64,000 nt of DNA from Bacteroidota bacterium (GCA_963169325.1 CAUJEY010000093.1:1-64000), one strand, 5' to 3'. Counted from the stretch's first letter, positions 42,640 through 52,368 are shown. Numbers and translations are program-made. The notes: generated by a model from the letters alone, not told the origin.

Positions 42640-43740
42640 TTATGAATGAATGGACTGAACGATCCCGATCAGGCTTTTAACGATTTGATTGTATTCAACC
42701 TCCAAATCACGGCTATCCGCTGTTTTGTTCGCGCTTTTTTCCTTCCATCTGTTGTAGCGATTGGAAAGCAGTATCAGGTCTTCGGCGAATTCGGTGCCTG
42801 CCATCAGGCTGCGCAAAGCTTTGATACCGCGTTCGGTTTGGCCGCTTTCCAGCCACCGCACGATGGCTTCAGGCGTTATTTCCGTTTCCACTGCTCCATT
42901 ACCGCGCAGGAAATCAACTTCCTTTTGGCAAGCCCGGAAAAGCGTCTGGAAAAAATCATCTTCCGGTTTTTTAAACTCAATTTTAAACTGTTTGATCAGG
43001 AATGTATTGGTTTGTTCATCCTCCAATACCGTATCAATGGCAAATTTGCGCGGGTTTTTATCTCCCGAGAGTAGGCGCAACAACAATTGAGTGTACCATT
43101 TTTCAAAATGGAAACCGAGGAATAGAAACGTATTGGCGTCTTCCAGTTTGCGACGGAGTTTTACGGGCAATCCCTTTTCTGACATAATACCTTTGATCAG
43201 GCGGAAAAGATCATCGTAATCCAGCACCATGGAAGCAGGTTTCCGGTGGCTGCCGCACAGGTTGTACACCAAAGGCCTTTTGGAGGTTGGTTCTTCCAAT
43301 GGCGTGTTTTCTTCCGGTACGGCGTGATTAAAATAAGCGAAATCATGCTTAACGCCAAGGTCGTCGTAAGCCATTGGCATAAAATGATCGGGATTAACGG
43401 AGATAATGAGATGAAACGGGATACAGGCAATTTGCCGGTACAGGTCGGGCGGTTGTTGTTGGTTCAAACAGGAACGCAGTTCGTATTGTACGTCATGTTT
43501 GTTTTCTTTTTCGGCAAAAAGAAACAGGCCGTCGCGTTTAAAATTAAATACGATGTCCTCCTCTTGCGTGCCATCTTCCCGGTGCGCGGCATAAATGAGA
43601 TCGCGCATTTTTTGCATAAAGGGCACTCCTTCCACCCACACGATATCCGGTCCGAGCAATAGCACGCACTCGCCTTCCCTGATTTCATCAATCAGGCGTG
43701 GGAAAAATTTTTGCAAATCTGTTGCCGGGGCCTCAGCCAT
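42640..43740 (-). CDS. SIR2-like effector with C-terminal effector-associated domain
   Basis: A 366-residue protein. Residues about 20-285 align by motif with SIR2_2-type defence effectors: CVLLLGPDI (the GAG-x-S site altered), LIISVNPDHF (Asn116), LVYNLCGSHRKPASMVLDYD (normally LHG) and FLFLGFHFEKWYTQLLLR. The catalytic His position appears to be C162, so NAD hydrolysis may be lost or changed. Residues about 285-366 form a helical domain with AIVRWLESGQTERGIKALRS, LILLSNRYNRWKE and EYNQIVKSLI, resembling effector-associated domains (EAD11-like) that recruit effectors to STAND proteins. It is the first gene of the operon with the STAND protein. Domain calls rest on my motif reading only. Confidence 0.7.
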   Translation of the reverse strand: MAEAPATDLQKFFPRLIDEIREGECVLLLGPDIVWVEGVPFMQKMRDLIYAAHREDGTQEEDIVFNFKRDGLFLFAEKENKHDVQYELRSCLNQQQPPDLYRQIACIPFHLIISVNPDHFMPMAYDDLGVKHDFAYFNHAVPEENTPLEEPTSKRPLVYNLCGSHRKPASMVLDYDDLFRLIKGIMSEKGLPVKLRRKLEDANTFLFLGFHFEKWYTQLLLRLLSGDKNPRKFAIDTVLEDEQTNTFLIKQFKIEFKKPEDDFFQTLFRACQKEVDFLRGNGAVETEITPEAIVRWLESGQTERGIKALRSLMAGTEFAEDLILLSNRYNRWKEKSANKTADSRDLEVEYNQIVKSLIGIVQSIHS

Positions 43741-43845
43741 AAGGATAAATTGAATGGGCTCGAAGATACGAAGTTGACCTGCGCTGAAAGTATCATCATT
43801 ACCAAATTAGATGCCAGTGTAGAGGTCTTGCCGACCGCCCCCTCC

Positions 43846-46731
43846 TCAATGCGCCTCCAACCAATTCTCCCCCACGCCCATTTCCACCAGAATCGGCACC
43901 CGTAAATTCGGGATGGCGGAGCTCATTTTTTCCCGGATAATAGGTTTCAGCGCTTCCAGCTCATCCTTGTGTACGTCGAACACAAGTTCGTCGTGTACCT
44001 GCAGGATCATGCTGGACTGGAATTTGCCTTCGCGCATAGCCTTCCAGATGTTGACCATGGCCACCTTAATCATATCGGCGGCAGTGCCCTGAATGGGTGT
44101 GTTGATGGCCATCCGTTCGGCCATACTGCGGTGCATGCCGTTGCGGCTGTCGATGTCGCGCAGCTGGCGGCGGCGGCCCATGAGGGTTTCGACGTAGCCG
44201 TGTTTGCGGGCGAACTCTACGGTGGTTTCCATGTAGTGTTTCAACCCCTTGTATTGTGCGAAATAGTTTTCGATGAGTTCTTTGGCTTCGGTGCGTTTGA
44301 TGCCGAGCTGGTTGCTGAGGTTGGTGGCGCCGGCGCCGTAAATAATGCTGAAATTGACGGTTTTGGCGGCGCGGCGCTGGTCGGGGGTCACGTCATCCAA
44401 CGGTACGCCGAACACGCGGGCCGCCGTGGCCTGGTGGATATCCTGGTTGAGTTGGAAGGCTTCGAGCATGGCCTCCTCGTTGCTGATTTCGGCAATGAGG
44501 CGCAATTCGATCTGGGAATAGTCGGCAGAAAGCAACAGGTGGTTTTCGTCGCGGGGGATAAAGGCTTCGCGCACTTTGCGGCCCTCGGCCGTTTTGATGG
44601 GGATATTCTGGAGGTTGGGGTTCTGGCTGCTCAACCGGCCCGTAGCGGCCAGGGCCTGGTTGAAAGAGGAATGTACCCGGCCGGTGCGCGGGTTGATCAG
44701 TGCAGGCAAGGCATCTACATAAGTGCCCTTGAGTTTCATCAGGGTCCGGTGTTGCAGAATATCGGCACAGATGGGGTACTGGATGGCCAGTTCGGAAAGT
44801 ATTTCCTCATCGGTGGAATACTGTCCGCTTTTCATTTTTTTGCCGGGGTAGGGTAGTTTCAGGCGGTCGAACAGGACTTCGCCCACTTGTTTGGGGCTGG
44901 CCACATTAAAGGTGTAGCCCGTTTCTTCCAGGATTTTCTTTTCTAAATCGACGGTTTGCACGGCCAGCTCCTTCGAATATGCTTTGAGGAAATCCGGGTC
45001 GATACGCACACCGGCGAACTCAATATCGGCCAACACTTTTACCAACGGCGTTTCCACGAGGTGGAACAGTTTGTTGAGGCTTTTGCCGCCGGCTTCGAGT
45101 TTGGGTTCTAAATACTGCCGCAGTTGAAGCGTAATGTCGGCATCTTCGGCGGCGTATTCTTTGATTTGTTCCAATGGGACGTCGCGCATGGTACCCTGGG
45201 TGGCGCCTTTTTTGCCGATGAGGTCTTCAATTTTGACCGGCGAATAGTCGAGGTAGGTCTCAGCCAGGTAGTTCATATTGTGCCGGAGTTCGGGTTCCAG
45301 CAGGTAATGGGCGATCATGGTATCCCAGTAGGGGCCGCGGAGGTCGACGCCGTAGTTTTTCAGCACGATGGCGTCGTATTTCAGGTTTTGCCCGATTTTT
45401 TCAATCTGTTCATTTTCAAAAAACGGCCGGAACTCCTCTACCACGGCCTGCGCCGCCTCGCGGTCGGCCGGAATGGGTACATACCACGCTTCATGCGGTT
45501 TATAGGCGAAGGAAAATCCTACGAGATCCGCCTGGGTTGCTTCGATGGAGGTGGTTTCAGAGTCGTAGGATACATCCGGGCGGCTCAGCAGCAGATTTAC
45601 CAGTTCGGCGCGTTGTTCGGGAGTTTCGGCTGCATGGTAGGTGTGGGGCACGTTGGATATATCCTTCGCGGCACGGCGGAAGCCTACACTATCGCCGCCG
45701 GCGGAAAGCGGACTTGTTTCCGGCTGGCCGGCGAATTCCGGTTGGTCGTCGCCGAATAGATTGCCTTGCATTCCTGCCCCGGGTTTTGCGGGCGACTTGG
45801 GCTTGCCGCCCTCCGTTTTGGGGGCTGGGTTGGCGGTAGTCGTTGCCGTATTACCCGCCAGCGGGTGTTTCAGAATATCGTTGGCTAACGTTTTAAACTC
45901 CAGTTCTTTAAAAATCTCGATCAGTTCTTCGCGGTTGAACGGTTCTATTTCAAAAAATCGATCGTCGAACTGAACGGGCGCATTGATTTCGATAGTGGCC
46001 AGCCACTTGGAGAGCGTGGCTTTTTCGGGATGGTTTTTTACGATTTCCTGTTGTTTACCTTTGAGTTTATCGGCATTGGCCAGCAGGTTTTCAACATTAT
46101 CGAACTCCTGGAGCAGTTTAGCGGCGGTTTTTTCGCCGATGCCGGGCAGGCCGGGAATATTATCTACGGCGTCGCCCATGAGGGCGAGCATGTCGATCAC
46201 CTGTTCGACGCGTTGGATACCCCAGCGTTCGCAGACTTCTTTGGCGCCCCATATTTCCACGTCATTGCCCTGGCGACCGGGTTTGTACAGGAAAATATGG
46301 TCGTTGACCAACTGGCCGAAGTCCTTGTCGGGGGTTACCATATACACATCGTAACCGGTTTTTTCGGCCTGTTTGGCCAGGGTGCCGATCACGTCGTCGG
46401 CCTCATAGTTGGGCACAATCAGTACCGGGATGTTCATCGCTTTCACGATCTTTTCCACCCAGGGGATTGCCAGGGTGATATCCTCCGGTTGAGCATCGCG
46501 ATTGGCCTTATAGGCTTCAAATTCGGTATGTCTGAAAGTACCCCCGGGCGGATCGAATATGACGGCGATGTGGGTGGGTTTTTCTTTTTGCATCATATCC
46601 CATAAGGTGCGCATAAAACCCTGAATGGCGGAAACGTTCCAGCCTTTCGAGTTGATCAGCGGGCGGGTCATAAATGCATAGTGTGCGCGGTAAATGAGCG
46701 CATGGCCGTCGAGCAAAAAAAGTTTTTTCAT
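43846..46731 (-). CDS. polA: DNA polymerase I
   Basis: A 961-residue three-domain polymerase for Okazaki fragment maturation and repair. The N-terminal 5' nuclease starts MKKLFLLDGHALIYRAHYAF and contains LPGIGEKTAAKLL. The 3'-5' exonuclease domain (about 385-570) retains D-x-E in VSYDSETTS, so proofreading may be active. The polymerase domain has LLSADYSQIELRLIA (motif A), RRAAKTVNFSIIYGAGA (motif B) and LQVHDELVFD (motif C). The region about 290-360 is a low-complexity linker rich in Pro, Gly and Ala. The ATG at 46731 is secure. Upstream of the STAND/SIR2 operon by about 105 bp on the same strand. Confidence 0.97.
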   Translation of the reverse strand: MKKLFLLDGHALIYRAHYAFMTRPLINSKGWNVSAIQGFMRTLWDMMQKEKPTHIAVIFDPPGGTFRHTEFEAYKANRDAQPEDITLAIPWVEKIVKAMNIPVLIVPNYEADDVIGTLAKQAEKTGYDVYMVTPDKDFGQLVNDHIFLYKPGRQGNDVEIWGAKEVCERWGIQRVEQVIDMLALMGDAVDNIPGLPGIGEKTAAKLLQEFDNVENLLANADKLKGKQQEIVKNHPEKATLSKWLATIEINAPVQFDDRFFEIEPFNREELIEIFKELEFKTLANDILKHPLAGNTATTTANPAPKTEGGKPKSPAKPGAGMQGNLFGDDQPEFAGQPETSPLSAGGDSVGFRRAAKDISNVPHTYHAAETPEQRAELVNLLLSRPDVSYDSETTSIEATQADLVGFSFAYKPHEAWYVPIPADREAAQAVVEEFRPFFENEQIEKIGQNLKYDAIVLKNYGVDLRGPYWDTMIAHYLLEPELRHNMNYLAETYLDYSPVKIEDLIGKKGATQGTMRDVPLEQIKEYAAEDADITLQLRQYLEPKLEAGGKSLNKLFHLVETPLVKVLADIEFAGVRIDPDFLKAYSKELAVQTVDLEKKILEETGYTFNVASPKQVGEVLFDRLKLPYPGKKMKSGQYSTDEEILSELAIQYPICADILQHRTLMKLKGTYVDALPALINPRTGRVHSSFNQALAATGRLSSQNPNLQNIPIKTAEGRKVREAFIPRDENHLLLSADYSQIELRLIAEISNEEAMLEAFQLNQDIHQATAARVFGVPLDDVTPDQRRAAKTVNFSIIYGAGATNLSNQLGIKRTEAKELIENYFAQYKGLKHYMETTVEFARKHGYVETLMGRRRQLRDIDSRNGMHRSMAERMAINTPIQGTAADMIKVAMVNIWKAMREGKFQSSMILQVHDELVFDVHKDELEALKPIIREKMSSAIPNLRVPILVEMGVGENWLEAH

Positions 46732-46844
46732 GGATGAGCGGTTGGCATGGTGAACATGGCCTGCTGCTTACTATAGTTTCTGTGCGACAAAGATTTCATT
46801 TTTTTGCGGGAGTACGCATACTTCGGGCACCGGAATACCGGAAA

Positions 46845-47528
46845 CTATTCCCGGCCGGCTTCCATGATTTTGTCCAATAGTACGCCGGTTTCTTCGCGCA
46901 CGCCGGCTTCCAGGGCCGCAAAATCTTCCCGTTCGAAGGTTTGCAGGATTTTTCCGTCGCCGAGCAGGCTGATCCGGGAGCATACATGAGTGAGCGTACT
47001 GAGAATATGGGAGGAAATCAGGGTGGCGCCTTTGAGTACGCCTTGCCGGCGAATGATGGCCATCATCACTTCGTTGCCGGCAAAGTCGACGCCATTGAAC
47101 GGCTCGTCGAGGATGAGCACCGGGCGTTCCTGCAGGAGCGTGCCGAGGAAGGCCAGTTTTTTTTGCATGCCGGTGGAATAGTTATCCGTCAGTTCCTCCA
47201 GCGGCAGGTCCAGCAATTGGTTCCATTTTTCAATCTGCTCCGGGGTATCGCGGATCAGGCGGAGGTATTCCATCCCTTTCAGGTAGGGGTAGAAATAAGG
47301 TTCCGTTTCCAGAAACGCGGTTTGCCGTTTGGCGAGCGGATGGCCCTGCCAGGTAATGCTTCCGTCGTGCGGTTTCAACCAGCCGGTTACCAGGCGGAAA
47401 AAGGTGGTTTTGCCCGCGCCGTTGGGACCGAGGATACCGTGGATTTCACCATCGGGGATGCTCAGGCTCAGATCGCTCAAGACCGGTTTGTTGCCGTAGG
47501 TGAAATGTATATTTTGTATGGTTAACAT
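46845..47528 (-). CDS. ABC transporter ATP-binding protein
   Basis: A 227-residue ABC ATPase. Walker A is GPNGAGKTTF (about 35-44), the signature is the degenerate YSTGMQKK, and Walker B is PVLILDEPFNG with the switch His in LISSHIL. The short length and YSTGM signature fit exporter-type ABC-2 systems. The membrane partner is probably the gene at 47672-48598 immediately upstream on the same strand. The substrate is unknown. Confidence 0.92.
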   Translation of the reverse strand: MLTIQNIHFTYGNKPVLSDLSLSIPDGEIHGILGPNGAGKTTFFRLVTGWLKPHDGSITWQGHPLAKRQTAFLETEPYFYPYLKGMEYLRLIRDTPEQIEKWNQLLDLPLEELTDNYSTGMQKKLAFLGTLLQERPVLILDEPFNGVDFAGNEVMMAIIRRQGVLKGATLISSHILSTLTHVCSRISLLGDGKILQTFEREDFAALEAGVREETGVLLDKIMEAGRE

Positions 47529-47529
47529 C

Positions 47530-47671
47530 GTTGGGAATGGGTAGTAATCAGTATATTCAGTTTATTATTATCAGGCGGGCACTATTCAGTAGTGCAGACG
47601 AATTGATCGGCGCCACATATCAGTACCTAAACGTCTTTCGTAGTGCAGGCGAATTACAAATTCGCCCCACA
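47530..47671. repeat. Repeat-filled gap between the ABC ATPase and permease genes
   Basis: Two copies of AGTGCAG(A/G)CGAATT (47589-47602 and 47643-47656) and the hairpin GGCGAATT-ACA-AATTCGCC (about 47650-47668). The hairpin type is common between genes in Bacteroidota. It may attenuate expression within the operon. Confidence 0.55.
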
Positions 47672-48598
47672 TCAATACCAATACCTCATTCGTCGCAGGG
47701 CTTTGGCGCCTGTCCAAACGGCCATCGGCAGTGCTACTAATATTCCGCCTGGTAACAACACTAAAACCAGTCCGATAGCGGTGAAAACGCTGCCCGACAC
47801 GCGCTCCAACCCCGGCTGCCAAACGCTGTATTTGTAAAAAAACAGGAGGGCTAGCATCGTTTCGAGCGCAAGGGCGGCGTACAAAATCAGCCAGATATAT
47901 TCCCATTGCCAAACGGCCCCCAATCCGTATCCAGGCAAAAAAAACAAATGCAAGGCCAGGGCATACCGCCGCCATTTGCGTAGCAAAGCCCGTTGATCCA
48001 TTGGCAACAGTTCCTTGGGCTCCGCAAATTCGAAAACGGCGCCAAGCAACATGAGTCCGACAGCCAGCGATACCAGAGGAAAGGCAATATGAAGCCCGGC
48101 GCCCCACTGCAAAACGCCCACCAGCAACCAACCTAACGGAAAGCGCCGGATGGCCGCCCGCCATTCGAACAAATCGGGCGGAATAAGGGGAATCTCAAAC
48201 CGGGCTTTCCAGTTGCCGGCGCCGGTCAATTGTCCCGCGGGCATCAAAGCAGCCAGTAGCCCGGCGCCCAAAAAACAAGGGGCTGCGAGCCAGTTTCCTA
48301 ACACCAATAGCAGGAACGATACCGGCAGCAGCGCCAGTGACAGGTCGAGCAGGTAAATTTTCCAGGCGGGTAGTTCTACTTTTTGCAAAAAAGTACGGTC
48401 TGCGCGGGAGGATTGGATCAGGATTCCCAGTATAAGCCCTAATGCGCTCACTAATGCTGGTCCGGTTTCCGCCAAACGTGCCAGCGCCGGAATCCACAAG
48501 CCGGCCGTGACCACAAGCAAGACCAATAAAATGCCCCAGCCGGTAGCATCGAGCATCCGGTAAACCTGTTTTAAACGCACTACGAAAAGAAACCACAT
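47672..48598 (-). CDS. ABC transporter permease-like membrane protein
   Basis: A 308-residue protein with about eight to ten hydrophobic segments: GWGILLVLLVVTAGLWI, ALVSALGLILGILIQSS, YLLDLSLALLPVSFLLLVLG, CFLGAGLLAALMPAG, LGWLLVGVLQWGAGLHIAF, and others to the C-terminus. No named family was recognised, but the topology and the ABC ATPase 144 bp downstream on the same strand make it the likely transmembrane partner of that ATPase. Interhelical loops are short; a basic loop near DQRALLRKWRRYA may contact the ATPase. Substrate unknown. The start at ATG 48598 gives MWFLFVVRLKQVYR. Confidence 0.65.
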   Translation of the reverse strand: MWFLFVVRLKQVYRMLDATGWGILLVLLVVTAGLWIPALARLAETGPALVSALGLILGILIQSSRADRTFLQKVELPAWKIYLLDLSLALLPVSFLLLVLGNWLAAPCFLGAGLLAALMPAGQLTGAGNWKARFEIPLIPPDLFEWRAAIRRFPLGWLLVGVLQWGAGLHIAFPLVSLAVGLMLLGAVFEFAEPKELLPMDQRALLRKWRRYALALHLFFLPGYGLGAVWQWEYIWLILYAALALETMLALLFFYKYSVWQPGLERVSGSVFTAIGLVLVLLPGGILVALPMAVWTGAKALRRMRYWY

Positions 48599-48659
48599 AA
48601 CGGGAAATGAGGACTTCAGGCAGATTCGATCTCTCCTTCAGTTGCAAAGGTCTGCATTT

Positions 48660-49250
48660 TCATCGCTCTACCCAGCGTCCTACCTGGTAAGTCAGCAAAG
48701 AAGCGCCGACTCCGATCAATATGCCTCCCAGCAAATCGCTGGGGTAATGCACGCCGAGGTACATCCTGGAATACGCTACCGCCCCGGCATACGCAAACGA
48801 GGGAGCTATGACGTACCATTTGGGATAGGTCAGGCTCAATGAAGTAGCCGTGGCAAAAGCGACGGCGGTGTGACCTGAAGGGAAAGAAAAACTGCCGCCT
48901 TTACTTTTTTTGGTAATGATCTCAGGGTAGGTCACAAAGGGTCTGGGGCGCCTTACCGTAATTTTGGTTGCCATGCTAAGTGCTGAACTCAGCAAAAATG
49001 AAGCGCCGGCTTCGTACGATTTGGTACGCAGGTACTGATCTTTCCCTGCCACGCCGGCAACAAACAAGGTTACCGGCATGGCGATGCCTACCGGCGCCAT
49101 ACAATCGGTCACGAACTGCCAGGGTTTGTCGGCCCGGGGGTTTGCCGGGGAGTTGATCTTGTCCAGCCAGCGAATATCCAGATTCTGGGTATTCGCGGAG
49201 CGTATCAGAAATAACAGGAAGAGGAAAAGCCAAGATATTTTTCTGTTCAT
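48660..49250 (-). CDS. PAP2-family membrane phosphatase
   Basis: A 196-residue phosphatase with signal or first helix at the N-terminus and a PAP2 core. The three catalytic motifs are visible: KITVRRPRPF (K-x6-RP), FSFPSGHTAVAF (PSGH) and SRMYLGVHYPSD (SR-x5-H-x3-D). Such enzymes dephosphorylate lipid phosphates such as undecaprenyl diphosphate or phosphatidate on the periplasmic side. It follows a TlpA-like lipoprotein gene by 2 bp, so the two are cotranscribed and probably translationally coupled. Confidence 0.9.
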   Translation of the reverse strand: MNRKISWLFLFLLFLIRSANTQNLDIRWLDKINSPANPRADKPWQFVTDCMAPVGIAMPVTLFVAGVAGKDQYLRTKSYEAGASFLLSSALSMATKITVRRPRPFVTYPEIITKKSKGGSFSFPSGHTAVAFATATSLSLTYPKWYVIAPSFAYAGAVAYSRMYLGVHYPSDLLGGILIGVGASLLTYQVGRWVER

Positions 49251-49252
49251 AT

Positions 49253-50452
49253 TTATCGCTGTTCGAAGTACTTCGCGACAAATATCCGCAATTCTTCCTT
49301 GTGCAGGTTGCGCGCCAGCAGGCGACCATCGGCATCAAGCAGGTAATTGGACGGGATGTATTCGAATTTCAGCGTTTGCCGCACGGGTGAGGCATCGCCC
49401 AGCAGGTCGGATACATTGGGCCAAACGGCGCCGTCTTTGCGAATTGCCGCCGTCCAGGCTTCGCGGCTGCGGTCAATGGATACGGCGAGCACATGGAAGC
49501 CGCGGGTATGATATTGGTCATACAAGGGGCGAATCGTTTCCCGTGTTTCGGCGCGGCAAGGCGCGCACCAGGATGCCCAAAAATCGACCAGCAGCAATTT
49601 GCCGCGCACCGAGTCGAGACGCAGCGTATCGCCTTCAGGCGTGGGCAAAGCAAAGTCCGGCATTTTGTCTCCTTCCAGCACCGGCAATTTGGCGCGGTCC
49701 ATAAAAACGCCGAGTTGCGCAACCCAGGGATTGCCGGGCGCCAGGCGCTGCAATCGCTCCAATACCCGCAGAAAAAGCTCCGGCCGGTCGCGAAACTCAT
49801 TGTCCGGTGCGCGCAGGCGCAAGGCGGCAAAGGCTGGTAGCACGGCATGGGTGGTATCCAGGAAGGCGTCGAGCGCAGTGTACACGGAATCCTGAACGGC
49901 GGGGCTACCGTGTGTATTCCACTCCTGAACGGAGTCTGCTGCCGGGTGCAGCGTTTCGAATTCCCGGTAAAACGGCTCGCGGAAATCGCGCAGCCGGGCG
50001 ATTTGCCGGCTCTCGGGATCGGCTTCCAGTAGTTGATACGAGCGGGTGAGTTCCCAGGCATTGGCGCGCAGCCGGATACCGGCGCCGGGCGACAGTACCA
50101 GGCAGGCATAGTTCTCCGCCGGTGGCGGGGTAGCAATTTCGTTGTAAAACCGACTGTTAGCCGGTTGAACGAACAACACATAAAGCGCCTTCTCTCGCAG
50201 CCACGACAGGTTTTTAAAAACAAAAGAACCATCCGGCGCCACCGCTGCCGAATCGACCACCGTGCCCTCGTATGAAGAGATCAACTGTTTGTAAAAATTG
50301 GGTTTTACCAGGTACACCGTCGGGCGCCAACCCTCGCCCAGGGCAATTTCACCGGAAAGGCGGGCGCTGCGGTCATTGTTTTGGGAACAAGCGGGATGGA
50401 ATAATAAGATGCCGGAAAGTAAAATGAAAAACGGCGCGGGTCGAAAGTTCAT
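49253..50452 (-). CDS. TlpA/ResA-like thioredoxin-fold lipoprotein
   Basis: A protein of 399 residues from ATG 50452 (MNFRPAPFFILLSGILLFHPAC), with a lipoprotein signal and Cys near residue 22; an earlier start at 50473 would extend the signal awkwardly. The N-terminal half (about 30-240) is a DUF4369-like beta domain plus helical region; the C-terminal half is a thioredoxin fold with GKLLLVDFWASWCAPCRAE (CAPC) near residue 300. It would reduce disulphides or haem-binding Cys pairs in the periplasm, as Bacteroidota TlpA homologues do. Substrate not known. It is coupled to the PAP2 phosphatase gene. Confidence 0.88.
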   Translation of the reverse strand: MNFRPAPFFILLSGILLFHPACSQNNDRSARLSGEIALGEGWRPTVYLVKPNFYKQLISSYEGTVVDSAAVAPDGSFVFKNLSWLREKALYVLFVQPANSRFYNEIATPPPAENYACLVLSPGAGIRLRANAWELTRSYQLLEADPESRQIARLRDFREPFYREFETLHPAADSVQEWNTHGSPAVQDSVYTALDAFLDTTHAVLPAFAALRLRAPDNEFRDRPELFLRVLERLQRLAPGNPWVAQLGVFMDRAKLPVLEGDKMPDFALPTPEGDTLRLDSVRGKLLLVDFWASWCAPCRAETRETIRPLYDQYHTRGFHVLAVSIDRSREAWTAAIRKDGAVWPNVSDLLGDASPVRQTLKFEYIPSNYLLDADGRLLARNLHKEELRIFVAKYFEQR

Positions 50453-50561
50453 GCGGGAAATGCTTTGGGGCAAAGATAGGTAACGGGCTCCCCCGTTTAC
50501 TAATACGGATCAGGGCTTGTATGGTATTTTCCGGGGAGAGTTTTGAAAACGACATCTGCAC

Positions 50562-50607
50562 AAAAAAAGGAGTGGGCTGCCTGAGTTCAAAACCCAGACA
50601 GCCCACT
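50562..50607 (-). terminator. Intrinsic terminator after rny
   Basis: On the minus strand AGTGGGCTGTCTGGG and CTCAGGCAGCCCACT pair over 13 of 15 positions around a short loop (stem 50571-50607), followed by CCTTTTTTTG (50561-50570). It ends transcription leaving rny and separates it from the TlpA-like gene. Confidence 0.85.
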
Positions 50608-50610
50608 ATT

Positions 50611-50685
50611 TTCTAACCAGGAACCTTCAAACCAGAAACCCTCCAACCAGAAACCTTCAAACCAGAAACCTTCTAACCAGAAACC
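50611..50685. repeat. Five tandem 15-bp repeats abutting the rny stop codon
   Basis: Units of TTCTAACCAGAAACC or TTCAAACCAGAAACC run without gap from 50611 to 50685, and the rny stop (complement of 50686-50688) follows directly. In the rny transcript they would be GGTTTCTGGTTAGAA-like units between the stop and the terminator hairpin. Confidence 0.9.
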
Positions 50686-52368
50686 TTACCTGGCATACGC
50701 CACAGCCCGCTTCTCCCGGATAACGGTCACCTTGATCTGGCCCGGGTATTGCATTTCGTCCTGAATTTTTTGCGAAATCATAAACGACAGGTCGTCGGCG
50801 TACTGGTCGCTGACTTTGTCGGCTTCCACGATCACGCGCAACTCGCGGCCGGCTTGCATGGCAAAGGCTTTCGACACACCTTCGTAGCCCATGGCGATAT
50901 CTTCGAGTTCGCCGATACGTTTGAGGTAGTTTTCGAGAATTTCGCGGCGTGCGCCGGGGCGCGCGCCGGAAATGGCATCGCAAGCCTGGATGATGGGCGA
51001 AATGATGTTGTTCATCTCTACCTCGTCGTGGTGGGCGCCAACGGCGTTGATGATCACCGGATGTTCGCCGTACTGTTCGCAGAGTTTCATGCCGACAAGG
51101 GCGTGCGACAGTTCGGTCTCTTCTTCTGCTACTTTCCCGATGTCGTGTAACAGACCGGCCCGTTTAGCCATTTTGATCTGTTTCGGGTTGAGGCCAAGTT
51201 CGGCAGCCATGATGGCGCAGAGGTCGGCGGTTTCCACGGAGTGTTTGAGCAAATTCTGGCCGTAGGAAGAGCGGAAGCGCATACGGCCCACCATCCGCAC
51301 CAGGGCGGGGTTGAGCCCGTGAATACCGAGTTCGATCACGGTGCGTTCGCCGATCTCGATGATTTGTTCTTCGAGTTGTTTGCGCACCTTGGCCACCACT
51401 TCTTCGATACGGGCCGGGTGAATACGGCCGTCGGCCACCAAGCGTTGCAGCGACAGGCGCGCCACTTCGCGGCGGATGGGGTCGAAGGAGGAAATTACAA
51501 TGGCTTCCGGCGTATCGTCTACGATAATCTCCACACCGGTGGCGGCTTCCAGGGCGCGAATGTTGCGGCCTTCGCGACCGATGATCTGGCCCTTCATGTC
51601 GTCGTTTTCCAGGTTGAATACCGACACCGTATTTTCGATGGTGAACTCGGCAGCCATCCGCTGGATGGTTTGGATGACGATTTTTTTGGCTTCCTTGCTG
51701 GCATTTAGTTTGGCCTGGGTCACGGCTTCTTTTACGATAGCCATCACCTCGCTTTCGCTCTTGGCTCGCACGGCATCCAACAGTTGGTCTTTGGCATCCT
51801 GTTGGTTCAGTTGGGCGATCATCTCCAGCGCTTTGATGCGCTCTTCGTTGGCGGCGTCGAGTTCTTCTCTTTTCTTTTGAACAATCTTCAGTTGTTTGTC
51901 CAAGTTTTCGCGCAGGGTCTCTACTTCCAGTTCTTTGTTTTCCAGGTCTGCTTTCCGGGCATTTACTTCATCGATCCGGGCCTGGAATGCGTCCTGCTGC
52001 ACTTGCAGGTCTTTTTGACGGCTCAGCACATCCATTTCCATCTCCTTCAGGGTGAGCTGGTGCTGCGCCTTTTCACTGTCGAATTGGCTGCGCATTTGCG
52101 CGTAGCGCTCTTTGGCCTCCTGAATCTTCTGCTGCTTGATGCGCTCGTTTTCCGCTTCCGCTTTACCAACGACTTTTTCAGCCTGAATTGCGGCTTCATC
52201 GGTAAGCCGTTTGGCGGTCAGGCGGGCTTCCTGTATAGCCAGATCGGCCTGGCGGTTGCTTTCTTCGATCGCTTTTTGATTCGACTTTTTTACCGCCGAA
52301 TTAGCGATAAAATACGCCACGATACCACCAACAACCAACCCTATGACAAGTCCCGTTATAATCTCCAT
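50686..52368 (-). CDS. rny: Ribonuclease Y
   Basis: A 560-residue membrane-anchored endoribonuclease that starts mRNA decay. One N-terminal helix ([20 protein letters not shown]) anchors it; a long charged coiled coil spans about 30-205. The KH domain (about 225-290) includes [15 protein letters not shown]. The HD domain has [14 protein letters not shown] and GLLHDIGKV with the metal-binding HD pair. Length and order are normal. In Bacteroidota rny commonly follows pheT and zapA, as here. A tandem repeat and a strong terminator follow its stop. Confidence 0.97.
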   Translation of the reverse strand: MEIITGLVIGLVVGGIVAYFIANSAVKKSNQKAIEESNRQADLAIQEARLTAKRLTDEAAIQAEKVVGKAEAENERIKQQKIQEAKERYAQMRSQFDSEKAQHQLTLKEMEMDVLSRQKDLQVQQDAFQARIDEVNARKADLENKELEVETLRENLDKQLKIVQKKREELDAANEERIKALEMIAQLNQQDAKDQLLDAVRAKSESEVMAIVKEAVTQAKLNASKEAKKIVIQTIQRMAAEFTIENTVSVFNLENDDMKGQIIGREGRNIRALEAATGVEIIVDDTPEAIVISSFDPIRREVARLSLQRLVADGRIHPARIEEVVAKVRKQLEEQIIEIGERTVIELGIHGLNPALVRMVGRMRFRSSYGQNLLKHSVETADLCAIMAAELGLNPKQIKMAKRAGLLHDIGKVAEEETELSHALVGMKLCEQYGEHPVIINAVGAHHDEVEMNNIISPIIQACDAISGARPGARREILENYLKRIGELEDIAMGYEGVSKAFAMQAGRELRVIVEADKVSDQYADDLSFMISQKIQDEMQYPGQIKVTVIREKRAVAYAR

